A stretch of DNA of 64,000 nucleotides. Source: Topomyia yanbarensis (lineage: Eukaryota > Arthropoda > Insecta > Diptera > Culicidae). The notes beneath the pieces were generated by a model. The model was not told the DNA's origin. It saw only the letters and a list, made by a program, of their open reading frames with translations, and did no database searches. This document shows positions 50,795-63,044 of this stretch, piece by piece. Made by a program: the position numbers and the translations under genes. Location: positions 162,305,839 through 162,369,838 of the forward strand of contig NC_080672.1 in the NCBI RefSeq assembly GCF_030247195.1, in the 5' to 3' direction. Numbering within the stretch: position 1 is the first letter of the stretch; each line of letters opens with the position of its first letter.

Positions 50795-53700
50795 CAGCGG
50801 CAAATAACTATTTCACGTTGAACTGTCAACTTATACTTCTGTATTTTAAAGCAAACGCTCACTCTGTACTGCAATGAGATTTATTTTCCTCTTTACATTT
50901 TCTCTTCCTATTCCATTTCTCTACACAAGGCTACGCTCAATGAAACTTCTCAGATGCATTAAAATCGAGCAAAGAAAATTATTCACAGAGTAACTACGTT
51001 TTTCTAACAGGTTCAGTAATGTGTAGGTCTGACAGAAATCGAAACCAAAGACTGATATGGCAAGATATTGCTTCTAAACTGAACGTATACGAGATGAATT
51101 TAGACCGATTATGGAAGATTTGCACACAAACATAGAAAACGAACCATTCAGCTACAAAGTAGAAATTAAACAACATTTAATGGAAACGAACGTTGACAAT
51201 GCATTTCCAAAATCAATATTCGAAACATTTTTCTTGTGTGTTTAAGAGTAAAACAAAAATTAAACCGAAACTGCATAGAATAACCTTTATCGCTATAAGT
51301 AGAGTCGAACTCTTTATACGGAGAAGCAGTTGTTACCAGTAAGATAAATGCCAAATTCATAAAGAAACAATGTTTGGAATTTATGAAACAGTGACTTCAG
51401 CTGATTCCAACTGAGAATACGCACTAGATGCATTTAAGCAACAGCTGATTTCTATGAGTTAAATATAAAAGTTTAAGAAACAAGAGTGCCTAGTTATTGT
51501 ACATTAGGAATTTTCCACCCGTTTCCTTTCCAGTATAAAACACGAATGTGAATTCCACTTCAAAGTCCATACAAAAGAATGAAAGAAAAAGCCGACGTTA
51601 AAGATACCTCTACAATAAAACGAAACACAAATGAAAGAACACGACTGTAAATGCAAAACAAAACTAATTAAACATAGAGCAACCGAAGAAATAAAATATA
51701 GATATATAACTTCCACAACAACAAAACAGATGGTGCTATTTTTATTAAAACTTTTTTAACAGTGGAAAACTTTATTAAGTGATTAACAGAACAAGAATAG
51801 TTAATTGATAATTGAAATCGATCGCGAAACCGATGCAATAGAGTAATACAAACCAAGCAAACAACAAACAAGAGAACAATAGGATAATTAAGTTTTACAA
51901 ACTCATACACACCAACCAACAATAGATAAAACGGTAAACAAACTAGAACAATATGAAATACGACACTCATTATTATATTTATATTGCAATCGAAACAAGC
52001 CAACAATAGAGGAACATACGGCCAGAACATAATTGAAGCAGGAACAGAAACTACAATCAAATATTTACCCAAGAATTTCTTTTTCTTACTCATATATACA
52101 AAACGGAATATAGCAAGATAAACTACAGAAAATGTAACATATGTGGATTTTTATCAGACTTTTGTTCCCGAACGCGCTTGTTTTATGTGCCACAGACAAA
52201 TTTTATTTATGCTAACTGAATTGTTTCTACTCATACTCGCAAACTGCACGCATACGGTGTTAACACCGCCGGGTGACGTAAATCATTATTTACAGGTGAT
52301 AGCTACTGCAAACTTACGTCTTCAAACCAATTTAAGGGTAAGTGAATGTAATAGGAACGAACAACCTCACATACACAAACAACCGGATATATAGTGGCAT
52401 TTTCTTTCGGTACACTCAAGCAGACAACTGAGTGTATGCTTAAACTCGAAGGAAACGGATGGCGAATTATAGTTTGTAAGAAAATTGCCATAGAAAACAA
52501 CACTAAATGTAGTGGATAATGCAACATAAAGTTACGGTTATGTAACGAGATATTTTTTTGTAAACAAAACATTGAAGTCTAAGGATCTAGCAGGAAATCA
52601 GGCACAGGTACAATAAAATAGAGTGTACACAGCGAATGAACCGAATGGATTGTGAATGCTATTCTGTCCTGTCAGAAAACGAAATTACATATCTTGCCGT
52701 TTATTAATTCAGCTAGATCCGTAAACTAACGTGTTGCACACTCAAGTGAAAAAGTACGATAAATTGAATGAAGTTAGTCAACTTATGGAACAGATTGACT
52801 CAATATTAAATATTAGTGAATGATTGGTTTTCACATTTTCAATCAAACGTATTTAGTTTCCTTTATTTCTGTGTTAAAAACAAAAGTCGCCAAGCAAAAA
52901 ATTAAAAAGAACTCAAATTCGAACGATTAAAAAGACTAAAGACTCGTGATATTTGACTTTTAGGCCAATTTTACTGATACTTCTAGAAACCCAATAATTA
53001 TCATCTCAGTAAGCGCACGAATGAACATCGAAGCGTTAATGGAGACAGGAGCGTATTGTCAAACTTGGACTTAGTGTAACATATTTCCCAAGAAACTTGT
53101 TTCATGTTTCTTCTTATTTACGTATTTAAAATCTTCCCAATCATTGCTAGAAATTAGACGTGGAGTCAAAAGAGAAAACTAAATCTGTGATAAGAAAATG
53201 CTCTAAATTATTGTTTTAATTTAATGTCTCGGAAAAAAAACGATTTTAACAATTAGTTATAATTTTCGTTAATGTTGTAAGGAAAGCAAGAACCATTTTA
53301 GGACAAATTTTTATATACCAGAAAATGTATCGCGAGTCAGAAAAAAGTATTTTGGAACGACCAACAACGTTTAGGAAAAGTTTAGGCATAAAAACCAGAA
53401 TGAAAAGAAATTTATCCAGACATATGCATTTGTGTAGTTTAATTATTTTATTTGCGAAATCTAATTATCATTTTTTCCTGTACTGAAGCGGCACGTGCCA
53501 TAGAATTGAGACAATTTAATCGCATAATAGATTTTTTCAAGTGTAAGTCGTTTTTCAGTGCAAAATATTAATGAAAATAACTTTTTGTTATGCAACAAAA
53601 ATAATCTAAATGTAAGTAAAATGAAATCTCTAAATCTAAGCAATACGTCTGTATACCACCTTAGAGATGAGGATATTTAAGAATAAATCAAAGTAAAATT

Positions 53701-54015
53701 ATTGTTTTTTTGGACGAAACAGTGTACTTCTTTTGCAAAGGAAGATTTTTATAAACTAATAGTACTAACTAAAAACTTTTGCATGTTCTAATATACTAAA
53801 ATTGGACCAACATTTTAATTAATTGAGGAAGATTTCAACTTTGTTGAGCCATAAAACGAACATTTTTTTGAAAATTTGCATTAAAAAAGGTACAAAACAT
53901 ACAGTATTGAAATTCTGCGTACTGTTAGTAAATGTATTGACATAGATTAAAACAAGTTTTTGGGGATTACATATAAAAGGGGAGGCAGGTAGCTTTCTCA
54001 AAATCACGTTTTTCA
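50795..54015. other. AT-rich spacer
   Basis: No recognisable gene over 3.2 kb. The longest frame (51668-52093, minus, 141 codons) is very Leu/Val/Phe-rich, as expected from AT-rich sequence read at random. Part may belong to the 3' UTR of the C2H2 gene. Confidence 0.35.
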
Positions 54016-54021
54016 AGTTTA

Positions 54022-54266
54022 TGGAAGTTCTTCAAGGTACTACAGTAAAGTGATAGTTATGAAAATTTTCTGAGATGTGTATCTGGGGTGTGTGCATGGC
54101 TGGCATTAGAAAGTGGAAAAAAAAATGAAAACTTTTCGTTAAAAAAAAAATTTCCGGAATTTTTTTTTCCCCTCATTTTAGTACTAACCACGGACACATC
54201 CTAGCTACATCTCTCAGAAAATTTTCATAACCATCGCTCACCGGTAGCGCCTTGAACGACTTCCGT
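54022..54266. mobile_element. Foldback MITE with ~85-bp arms
   Basis: GTTATGAAAATTTTCTGAGA at about 54057-54076 is mirrored by TCTCAGAAAATTTTCATAAC at about 54213-54232, and matching continues on both sides with scattered mismatches (left arm 54022-54105, right arm 54185-54266). The loop holds purine-rich and T-rich runs. Confidence 0.65.
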
Positions 54267-54269
54267 AAT

Positions 54270-55190
54270 CTTTAAAAAGTGGTTTCGAGAACCAAACCTC
54301 CCGCCTCCTCCTTAATACGTGGCCTTCAAAAAATTGTTTTCATTTCCATCAATACATTTATAGTCAGTACGGAAAATTTCAATATCGTATGTATTGTACC
54401 TTTCTTAATGTAAATTTTCAAAACAAAATTTGTTTTATGTTCCAACCAAGTAAAAACCTACCTTGACGAATTCCCCGCGCGCGATGCCATATGGCATCGC
54501 CAGGCACGACTAAGTCTTGTTCATTTTCCTAGCAACAACTTCTACTTATACTTAATGAAGAGAGATGTTTTTTGATGTAAAATAAATCATGATTCGTTCA
54601 ACTATCATGTCGTAATCATAAAAATGATGAGGAGAAAAACAGGTTTTTTCGTTTGTCTTTTGTGGGGAATGGGTTAATACTAACAGGGGGCAGATATGCG
54701 ACAAAATGATAAAACCCTACATGCATTTGAATGATTCCCTGGACTGCATTCATTCGGCTCATTCTTTTACAAATCACACACCTTCCAAACTTGACGTTTC
54801 TAAATCGTCTGAGTTTTTTATTTAAATGCTGTTTATAAAATTACTTCACACGTATTTCAGGATTTCTAACAAATATATTTTCGAAGATTAGGCGCTTTAT
54901 TAACTGATGATTCATCTGCTACTTAAAATTCCTTATCTTCGGTTGTATTGATCGGATCAATACTATTTTTTATTTTAGTTGTTTATAGTGTACTATAATT
55001 TTTGGTCAATAACATATTTGGACAGATGCACAGTAGGAAAAGCCCGGACTTAATGCGATATTCTCAATATTCTCTTCGGAATGTTATGCGATATTCTCAC
55101 TAGTATTTTTCTCCTATCAGCTGAGCCATCAGAGACATTTTTGCGAGATTTTAAGTGATTGGAACGTAAAATGATTTTTGGCAGCTTTTT
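54270..55190. other. AT-rich spacer with one perfect palindrome
   Basis: Nothing coding recognised. GCGATGCCATATGGCATCGC at 54481-54500 is a perfect 20-bp palindrome. Confidence 0.5.
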
Positions 55191-55222
55191 TAACCTTAGA
55201 ACGTTGCACTTGCGATTTCCAT

Positions 55223-56124
55223 CCTAGAACGTTGCACTGGGGTACAAATGCACCCCACGCGTTTGATCGCAATTTTTGCAGGTAAAAATGCAAACAAAAG
55301 AAATGTATACACCATTTTCTTCGTTTTTTTAATTGCGAAAACAGCTGTGTAAGTGAAAGTACGGAATTTATTGAATCAATGATACATACATTGGTTTGAA
55401 CAAAATAAAAAGTGAAAAAATCGCTGCTTTGACTTTTTTCACGAAAATTAATATAATTTTGCGAATTTTTAACCGATTTGAAAAAAAATCAAATGATTCT
55501 AAAAGTTGAAAGAATGATCTTGATACGGTATAAAATGGAATTTCGATATATTTGAAAAACTTCAATTATTTTGAAGAGTGAAAGTTTAAAAATCGGGTTT
55601 GGAAAAATACCACGAAATGGGGTCGAAATTGAAATGAAAAAAATATTTCTGACCAGTACTGTTACAGCTGTTATTATGTGCAAATTATATTTGCGAGCCA
55701 TAGCTTTGAAAAAGTATAAAAAATTAACTATAAAACAAAAATCAGAAAAAATTAGAACAATTTTTTTGCTCCGCTTCAAAATTTAATTAAACGATTAAAA
55801 ACGATTATATAATACTAATTGTTACTACCGTAGTAAAACAATCGGTATTTAAACTGGTATTGTCACGAATCACTGACAGCACGAAACCTGACGAAACACT
55901 AACGGCAACCGTACACTGGGGTACAAATGTACCCCACGCCAGCTTTGACACCTGCTTCCACGAAGGCTATAAGGAAACTGGCTATAGAATATTTTCCTAC
56001 TCTTACTAGGAACTCTAAATTGAATTATGGTTAGGGTCCCAGGTCGGCAAATGCCGAATTCTCGTTTTTACACGACCCCAAAGAAGGCGTGGTGTACATT
56101 TGTACCCCAGTGCAACATTCTAGG
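55223..56124. mobile_element. MITE with CCTAGAACGTTGCAC termini
   Basis: The left end (55223-55260) CCTAGAACGTTGCACTGGGG then TACAAATGCACCCCACGC is matched in reverse complement by 56086-56124. An extra left-end copy starts at about 55193. A third copy of the ACTGGGGTACAAATGTACCC block at 55914-55940 pairs with the right end to define a smaller 199-bp inverted structure (55914-56112), so two nested elements are possible. A short frame inside (55489-55779) has no transposase motif. Confidence 0.55.
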
Positions 56125-56129
56125 GTTGA

Positions 56130-57380
56130 GCGCACAATTCAGGTGTTTTTTGCATAATTTGACCATAGGAACTACATCCAGTTATTTTTGTTTTTCAAAG
56201 AAATGGTTGATTTTATGCATTTCATTACTTCACCAAAATTATCCGTATGATAAAATTACATCGTAAAATCGCCACTAGTTGGTTTAGTTAATGTTTAGAT
56301 AACTGTTTGTCATGATTTTTTTATGGAATTCGAACTTCTAATGCGATAACAACAGCGACGCCCGTGAATGCCCACGATCACACTATACTCATTCGAAAGC
56401 TTTTAATTTCCTTTTTAAAATGAGTATATGCTAGTTTTGCGAAAACTTGCGATAAGCAATCAAATTTTAAAAAAAACTGTGAATGGAGACGCATGGTTAC
56501 TACTGATATTGAATTCGAATAATCACTTTATAGCTAGAATAATGACACGAATACATGCACAACTTTCAAATAGCTTTGAGAGCATGATCTACAAGGGTTT
56601 TACTAGTGATCAAGAGTAAGGAGCCGAGTGGGAAGTATGTTTTTTAGATGGTAGGGGTATTAAGAATGATTGAAAATCAGTAAATCTTTTCAACCATCTG
56701 AAATAGGTTATAAAATGTTTCTGGAACTATTTCTTGCTAACTTACGCAATACCTGTCAAATAGAGTGATATAGCTTAAGGGTATGCGATATTATCCAAAT
56801 AAAATAAGACCATTTTTAAATGAACCATATACACGAAAAAAGGGGTTTGGATTTATTTTCATTTAAGATATGAAATAAGCAATCTAAGTAACTTAAAACA
56901 CACCTTCGAAAAAAAAATCGTAAGCCATCTTGTTGATTAGTGAATGTAGTTAAACATTCCACTAAGAGGCGCAAAATGTTTGCTTTGAAATTTTTTTGAG
57001 GCACTCTAATGAATGGTAAACGCTTATTTTTGAAATGTTTTAATATCAAAAACTAATTCAGCGTACCAAAATTACATAAAATCGTCCTATTTGAACCGAT
57101 ACGGCAAAGTTTGGACTTTAGTCCACCTTTTGTTCTAAGTCGTGCCACTGTGAGATGGCTTCCGCTTAATTCCGCAATAATAGTAATAATGAAAAACAGT
57201 TGCTTTTCACCATAAATCAGATACTAGTATTTCAACTATTACTTACAGTCTTCTTCATTGGTCATATCAGTCTAAAGAAAATTGTTATTGCTATAAGCTT
57301 TTTTACAGAAACAGGTAGAAAGATCGGTAGGTAACTAGACGCGTGAAGCTGGCCGTACTTTGTGTGCGAGTAGTAGTTTG
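56130..57380. other. AT-rich spacer
   Basis: No gene or clear repeat recognised. Confidence 0.3.
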
Positions 57381-57385
57381 AAAAG

Positions 57386-57724
57386 TCATGAATATCCGGA
57401 CTGTTTGAAAATTTCCAAGCTCTCAGCTACATCGTATTTCCAGGGATTGGTAGTCAGGTCGAGTTTTTTGAAAAAGGCGTGTTCTGCTACCTTAGATTTT
57501 AAGTGAAATGGTACATCTTTTTCCAGTTCCCTAAAAGTTTTGGTAATTTCTGCGACGTTTTCCATAAACCGACTTTCTAATGTTCTCTTGTTTTGCCCAA
57601 TATAAACTTTATCGCAATGAGAACATAATATTTTGTATATCTCAGATTTGCTTAGAGTGTCTATTGGATCTTTTGTGGACCCTAGCATTGACATTAGTTG
57701 GTAATTTCGGTAAGCAAGATCCAT
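57386..57724 (-). pseudogene. Penelope-like element GIY-YIG endonuclease fragment
   Basis: On minus the frame reads SEIYKILCSHCDKVYIGQNK then RTLESRFMENVAEI, the GIY-YIG core with the CxxCxKVYIGQTxRxLxxR(F)xEH pattern specific to Penelope-like retroelements. Downstream KSKVAEHAF and NPWKYDVAESLEI match the end of the domain (SxxAxHxF ... WK(L)xxxEsxEI). The first G of GIY is E here and H after (K/M)E is N, so it is probably inactive. The RT part upstream is missing. The frame itself has no internal stop. Confidence 0.8.
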
Positions 57725-57729
57725 ACCAA

Positions 57730-57865
57730 ACTTTTTTCAATTTTGTTCTGAGTGGATATGCCATATTGTTGTTGAAATCTACAGCTAACACACTCCAGCA
57801 CCCCTCCCCTCGTCAGGATACCACTCCATCCCACCTTTTACAGACCCATAACTCTCTCATTCCCA
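57730..57865. other. Spacer between Penelope-like and R1 remnants
   Basis: A pyrimidine-rich stretch (CTCCAGCACCCCTCCCC) and no gene. Confidence 0.3.
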
Positions 57866-57869
57866 CCGC

Positions 57870-59480
57870 CTTTACCCACCAAGCCTCTGAGTTGTTGGTT
57901 TTTCATTCTCCTCGCATACCTTCCCTTCTCCGTAGTGCCCCATTCCTGCTGCCACCTCGCCATCGAATCGATTCTCACCAGGTTCCTCACATTTCTGGTG
58001 TTTATTCGATAGTAGTATTCGATATCCTCCGCCAGGGTGATGCAGATGAGGATTATCCTGGCGATAACGCATACTGCCTCCGACGATGTTGTAGGCGCTC
58101 ATCTGACCCCGTTCATCCAGTTCTCCATCGCGTCTATTGTCTCCGTTGCAGATGCCTCCACTTCTTCAAGTGTCTCACCCATCACCGTTAGTACCACATA
58201 GTCCACGAAACCCACGATTTTCACTTTCCTGAGCAGCCGCAGTATTAAGACCTCATCGTACATCCCGTTCCAAAGAATAGGAACGATAATGGAGCTCTGA
58301 GAAGCATCCGCTGTCACTCACATTGACTTCTGCCCTTCGTTCTTCGCGTACAACAAACAGCACTCTACTCTGGAAGTAGCTCTTCACGATCCAGCATAGA
58401 TAGTTCCTCATTCTGTGTAGCGCTGCGGCGATGGCTCCCCAGCGCAATATCGATCTCCTCTTCGCCTCCGTTTAGATGCCTTCTCCGCACACTCGAGAAC
58501 TGTCCGCATTGTATCCATTATCGATACTCTTTTGCGGAATCCGAGCTGCATCTGGGAAATTCCGTGCTCGCCCTCCGTGCATTTCAACCTGTTAAGAATG
58601 ATTCTTTCCAGGAGTTTTCCAAGTGTATCCAGCAAATAGCAATCCTATACGAGGTCTAATCTCTCGGTGGCTTCCCTGTCTTTGGCAGCAACACCCGTTT
58701 CTGTACTTTCCAAATTTCGTAGAAGTTGCCTTCATCTTGCAACTACTGCAGCACCATCCTGAACATATCCGGGTATGCCAGGATCGCAGCTTTCAGCACC
58801 AAGTATTCCATCAGGACCAGGGGCTTTCTTTGATTTCAGTCGCTACGATGCTTCTGTAAGCTCATCATTAGTCACTTGCCGATCGTTCTTGTTTGCTCCT
58901 TCTTCTTCGTCGTACTGTGTCGGTGGATCGTGCTTCGGGAAGAGACACTCAACGATTATCTTTAGCTTACTCGGGCACACTTCGGCTGGCATCGACGGGC
59001 CCTACATTTTCGCCATCACGACCGGGTACACGTCGCCCCAAAGATTGGCGCCTACTTCTCAACACAGTTCCTTATGGCAATCTATTTTGTTAAGCCTGAT
59101 CTCCCGTTTTAAAGCGGTCCTAACTTCCCTAAACGCTGCCTTGCGCTCCTCTCAATCTGACTCCGATACTGTTCTCTGAACCCACCCTCTGGCTCTAATA
59201 CAAGCAGCGCGTAGCGTACTGAATGTCCCGTTTCACCAATAAGCTGGACGCCGTCTAATTTGCGGCATTGTAGCGTCACAAGCCGTCACAATCCGTCTTG
59301 TTAGATTAACCACACCCACGCTCTTGGCCCCGCCGTCCGGCCGAAGTGCCTCAACGAAGTGGTCTTTATTGAAAGCTTTCGTCTTCCACATTTGCTCGCC
59401 GGGCATCCTTCTCCGTGCTGCAGCAGGGTTCCGCTGGCCGATACGGTAGCGAATCGCCTGGTAGTCGATATGCGTACTTC
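57870..59480 (-). pseudogene. R1-clade non-LTR ORF2 remnant with RT core
   Basis: On minus, from about 59480: RYRIGQRNPAAARRRMPGEQ, MWKTKAFNKDHFVEALR (endonuclease-RT linker), then LDTLGKLLERIILNRL and HGISQMQLGFRK (RT), then GAIAAALHRMRNYLCWIVKS YFQSRVL, LWNGMYDEVLILRL, FVDYVVLTVMGETLEEVEA and, near 58000, SSEAVCVIARIILICITLAE. These are R1-clade blocks in order. The catalytic F(A)DD has become FVDY, and frames shift repeatedly. It is the same family and strand as 46820-48290. Confidence 0.8.
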
Positions 59481-59484
59481 TGGC

Positions 59485-59790
59485 ATACTCTTCAATCCAT
59501 ATGTGTGTTTGTGTGTGTATATACAATCCCTCCACCACTGGCCGGCAACGCCTCCATGGAAGACACCTGTCTGCATCTATTTATTTGTTTTTACCCATAG
59601 ATGAAAACGTGTTTAGTATTTTTACTGTAATTCCAATGACCGAATTGATGATTCCAAATGATCATAAACCGAATCGACCGAATGGAATTTGTAAAACGCT
59701 ATCGCGGTGAACATTTGCAACAATTTTCAAACATTAAGTTGAATGCCATGCACCACCAAAACAAACAAACACAACTCTTGGCATCGATTG
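59485..59790. other. No gene recognised
   Basis: Includes a few more codons of R1-like sequence on minus up to about 59570, then AT-rich spacer. Confidence 0.3.

Positions 59791-59791
<1 letters not shown>

Positions 59792-59839
<48 letters not shown>
59792..59839 (+). repeat. (TG)24 microsatellite
   Basis: An uninterrupted dinucleotide run. Confidence 0.95.
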
Positions 59840-59840
<1 letters not shown>

Positions 59841-59841
59841 C

Positions 59842-60645
59842 AATACCGCGCAGCAAATACCCGCACTTCAAAAAGCGGTTAAAAGCGTCTTACTGGATCG
59901 CAACCGCTACGAGCCCTAAGCGTTGATGCGGTACTTACCCAACGTCAGTCTATCGCGGATTTGTATTGTACTCATTTCTGAACAGTTTACCGAAGAAGGT
60001 CCAAATATATAAAAATTTGAACGTTGTTTCGCCGAAATCGACTTATATCCGCTTGTATGCAATCTATGGACTCCTAAATGGCTTAACCGATTGCCGTAAA
60101 AATTTATACATAGTAGACATTTGTGTTTTTTACTTCTATTTCGCTGAAAGTCGCAGAAACGCGCGACGGATAACAGATAGTATATAATAATATGAATAAT
60201 ATTAGAACGAGCTCACCGGTCATTAATACGCGCCGATGCTGATGCAGAACCTGACACACTCGCAACTGCTGTCCCCATTGTGGTGCTGGCGACATTGATT
60301 GTAGATCGCCCGTGCTCTTTCATGCCCTTGAGTTTACCTGTAAACTCCAGATAAAAACCCACATTTGTGAATGAGTGAGAAACAAAGAACCATATCCTAA
60401 ATGTTTGCTTGTTCCACTTGTTCCAGTGCTTTCACTAAAAATACGAGTTCCTGAAAGTGCGGCAAAGCTTCCGCCAAACCATGAATTTGGTGGTTGGTTT
60501 TTGGTGGCTGAAGGTACAAAACCTGGTGATCAAATTTTCACTTTTTCTTCAAACTTGGTAATTTTGTTGCACTATTCTTTCGGATTTTGTTTGAAAGGTT
60601 GGAAAAATGGAACAAGAGCTTCACTTATTAACATTTTATGTCTGA
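59842..60645. other. No gene recognised
   Basis: Short frames without motifs. 60370-60640 reads through into the tandem array without coding signals. Confidence 0.3.
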
Positions 60646-60647
60646 TT

Positions 60648-61846
60648 TTGCCTTTCTCAATAGAAAGGTATTGCAATTGCTCTGAAAACCGACTTTTTAA
60701 CGGAGGCCCGGAGGGCCGAGTGACATATACCATTCGATTCAGTTCGTCGAGTTCGGCAAATGTCTGTGTGTGTATGTATGTGTGTATGTATGTATGTGTG
60801 TGTGTATGTGTGTGTGTATGTGACCAAAAATGTCACTCATTTTTCTCAGAGATGACTGAACCGATTTTGACAAACTTAGTCTCAAATGAAAGGTGCAACG
60901 TTCCCATAGGCTGCTATTGAATTTCTAATGGATCCGACTTCCGGTTCTGGAATTACAGGGTGATAAGTACGAACACGCAGAAAATGTCGATTTTAATAAA
61001 TTCTGCAATGAATGTATAAAGGTGAAAAATTTTCCAAAATATGACCACAACTGCTTCGATTTGTAGTATTAGGTCACTAACATCCATTCAAAGTCTATTT
61101 GGCCACATTGGCCACCATCCTCGGTTCCGGAAGCCCCGGCGGAAGTATCTAAATTCAGAATAACAGTCACATCGGTTTCTCGGAGATGGCTAGACCGATT
61201 CGACTAAACTTGGCCTCAAATGAAAGGTATTGCGTCCCCGTAAATGGCTATTTAATTTCATCCCGATCCGACTTCCGGTTCCGGAGTTACAGGTTGTGGC
61301 GTGCGATCACATAGCAAATTGTGATTCAAACCGATACTCCGATGAAAGCAAAAAAGGTAAAAATTTCGCTAAAATGTCTCTCAAACAACTTAAATTTGCT
61401 GTTCTAGGTCACCGACGGCCAACCAAACTTTCGTTGACTACATTAACCACCATAGACGGTTCCGGAAGTGCCCGGGAAAAGCGGCCATCTTTCAAAATTT
61501 AAGAACTCACATCAGTTTCCCGGAAATGGTTGGGCCAATTTTCACAAACTTTGTCCCAAATGATAGCTATAATATCCCCATAGATGTCTATAAAATTTCG
61601 TACGGATCGCTTATATGGATCCGGAAATATAGACTAAACCGTCCGGTCACATATGAAATTCCCATATAAGCCGGAACTCAAATTTTTTTTCAAAGGGGGG
61701 ACCTCATGAAATTTCAGAAATCGAATTCGTATTTTCGATGCCAAACATCTTTAAAATGCATGAAACGTCGAGATTTTATGTTATCTCGAAAAATTTTTTT
61801 TTTTATAAAAATCGACTTTTTGGGACTTTGCCGATTTCGCACCTTT
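60648..61846 (+). repeat. 1.2-kb tandem array, unit 1 (1,199 bp)
   Basis: Starts TTGCCTTTCTCAATAGAAAG, a small hairpin, followed by GGCCCGGAGGGCC, then a TGTG/TATG microsatellite (about 60760-60820). Three related passages follow at about 60845, 61169 and 61507: each has an opening like TCTCGGAGATGGCTAGACCG, then TCAAATGAAAGG, then CCGACTTCCGGTTCCGGA. The unit is thus a higher-order repeat of ~330-bp subunits plus a 5' module. Frames of 90-137 codons recur in each unit but start in the microsatellite or elsewhere and show no domain. Confidence 0.9.
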
Positions 61847-63044
61847 TTGCCTTTCTCAATAGAAAGGTATTGCAATTGCTCTGAAAACCGACTTTTTAAC
61901 GGAGGCCCGGAGGGCCGAGTGACATATACCATTCGATTCAGTTCGTCGAGTTCGGCAAATGTCTGTGTGTGTGTATGTATGTGTGTATGTATGTATGTGT
62001 GTGTATGTGTGTGTGTATGTGACCAAAAATGTCACTCATTTTTCTCAGAGATGACTGAACCGATTTTGACAAACTTAGTCTCAAATGAAAGGTGCAACGT
62101 TCCCATAGGCTGCTATTGAATTTCTAATGGATCCGACTTCCGGTTCCGGAATTACAGGGTGATAAGTACGAACACGCAGAAAATGTCGATTTTAATAAAT
62201 TCTGCAATGAATGTATAAAGGTGAAAAATTTTCCAAAATATGACCACAACTGCTTCGATTTGTAGTATTAGGTCACTAACATCCATTCAAAGTCTATTTG
62301 GCCACATTGGCCACCATCCTCGGTTCCGGAAGCCCCGGCGGAAGTATCTAAATTCAGAATAACAGTCACATCGGTTTCTCGAAGATGGCTAGACCGATTC
62401 GACTAAACTTGGCCTCAAATGAAAGGTATTGCGTCCCCGTAAATGGCTATTTAATTTCATCCCGATCCGACTTCCGGTTCCGGAGTTACAGGTTGTGGCG
62501 TGCGATCACATAGCAAATTGTGATTCAAACCGATACTCCGATGAAAGCAAAAAAGGTAAAAATTTCGCTAAAATGTCTCTCAAACAACTTAAATTTGCTG
62601 TTCTAGGTCACCGACGGCCAACCAAACTTTCGTTGACTACATTAACCACCATAGACGGTTCCGGAAGTGCCCGGGAAAAGCGGCCATCTTTCAAAATTTA
62701 CGAACTCACATCAGTTTCCCGGAAATGGTTGGGCCAATTTTCACAAACTTAGTCCCAAATGATAGCTATAATATCCCCATAGATGTCTATAAAATTTCGT
62801 ACGGATCGCTTATATGGTTCCGGAAATATAGACTAAACCGTCCGGTCACATATGAAATTCCCATATAAGCCGGAACTCAAATTTTTTTTCAAAGGGGGGA
62901 CCTCATGAAATTTCAGAAATCGAATTCGTATTTTTGATGCCAAACATCTTTAAAATGCATGAAACGTCGAGATTTTATGTTATCTCGAAAAAATTTTTTT
63001 TTATAAAAATCGACTTTTTGGGACTTTGCCGATTTCGCACCTTT
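61847..63044 (+). repeat. 1.2-kb tandem array, unit 2 (1,198 bp)
   Basis: Nearly identical to unit 1, apart from microsatellite length (about 61960-62020) and scattered substitutions. Confidence 0.9.

Noticed and set aside
51668..52093. 141-codon hydrophobic frame, possible membrane protein
   Set aside because: The Leu/Val/Phe/Ile richness is what AT-rich antisense DNA gives; there is no promoter, motif or homologous context.
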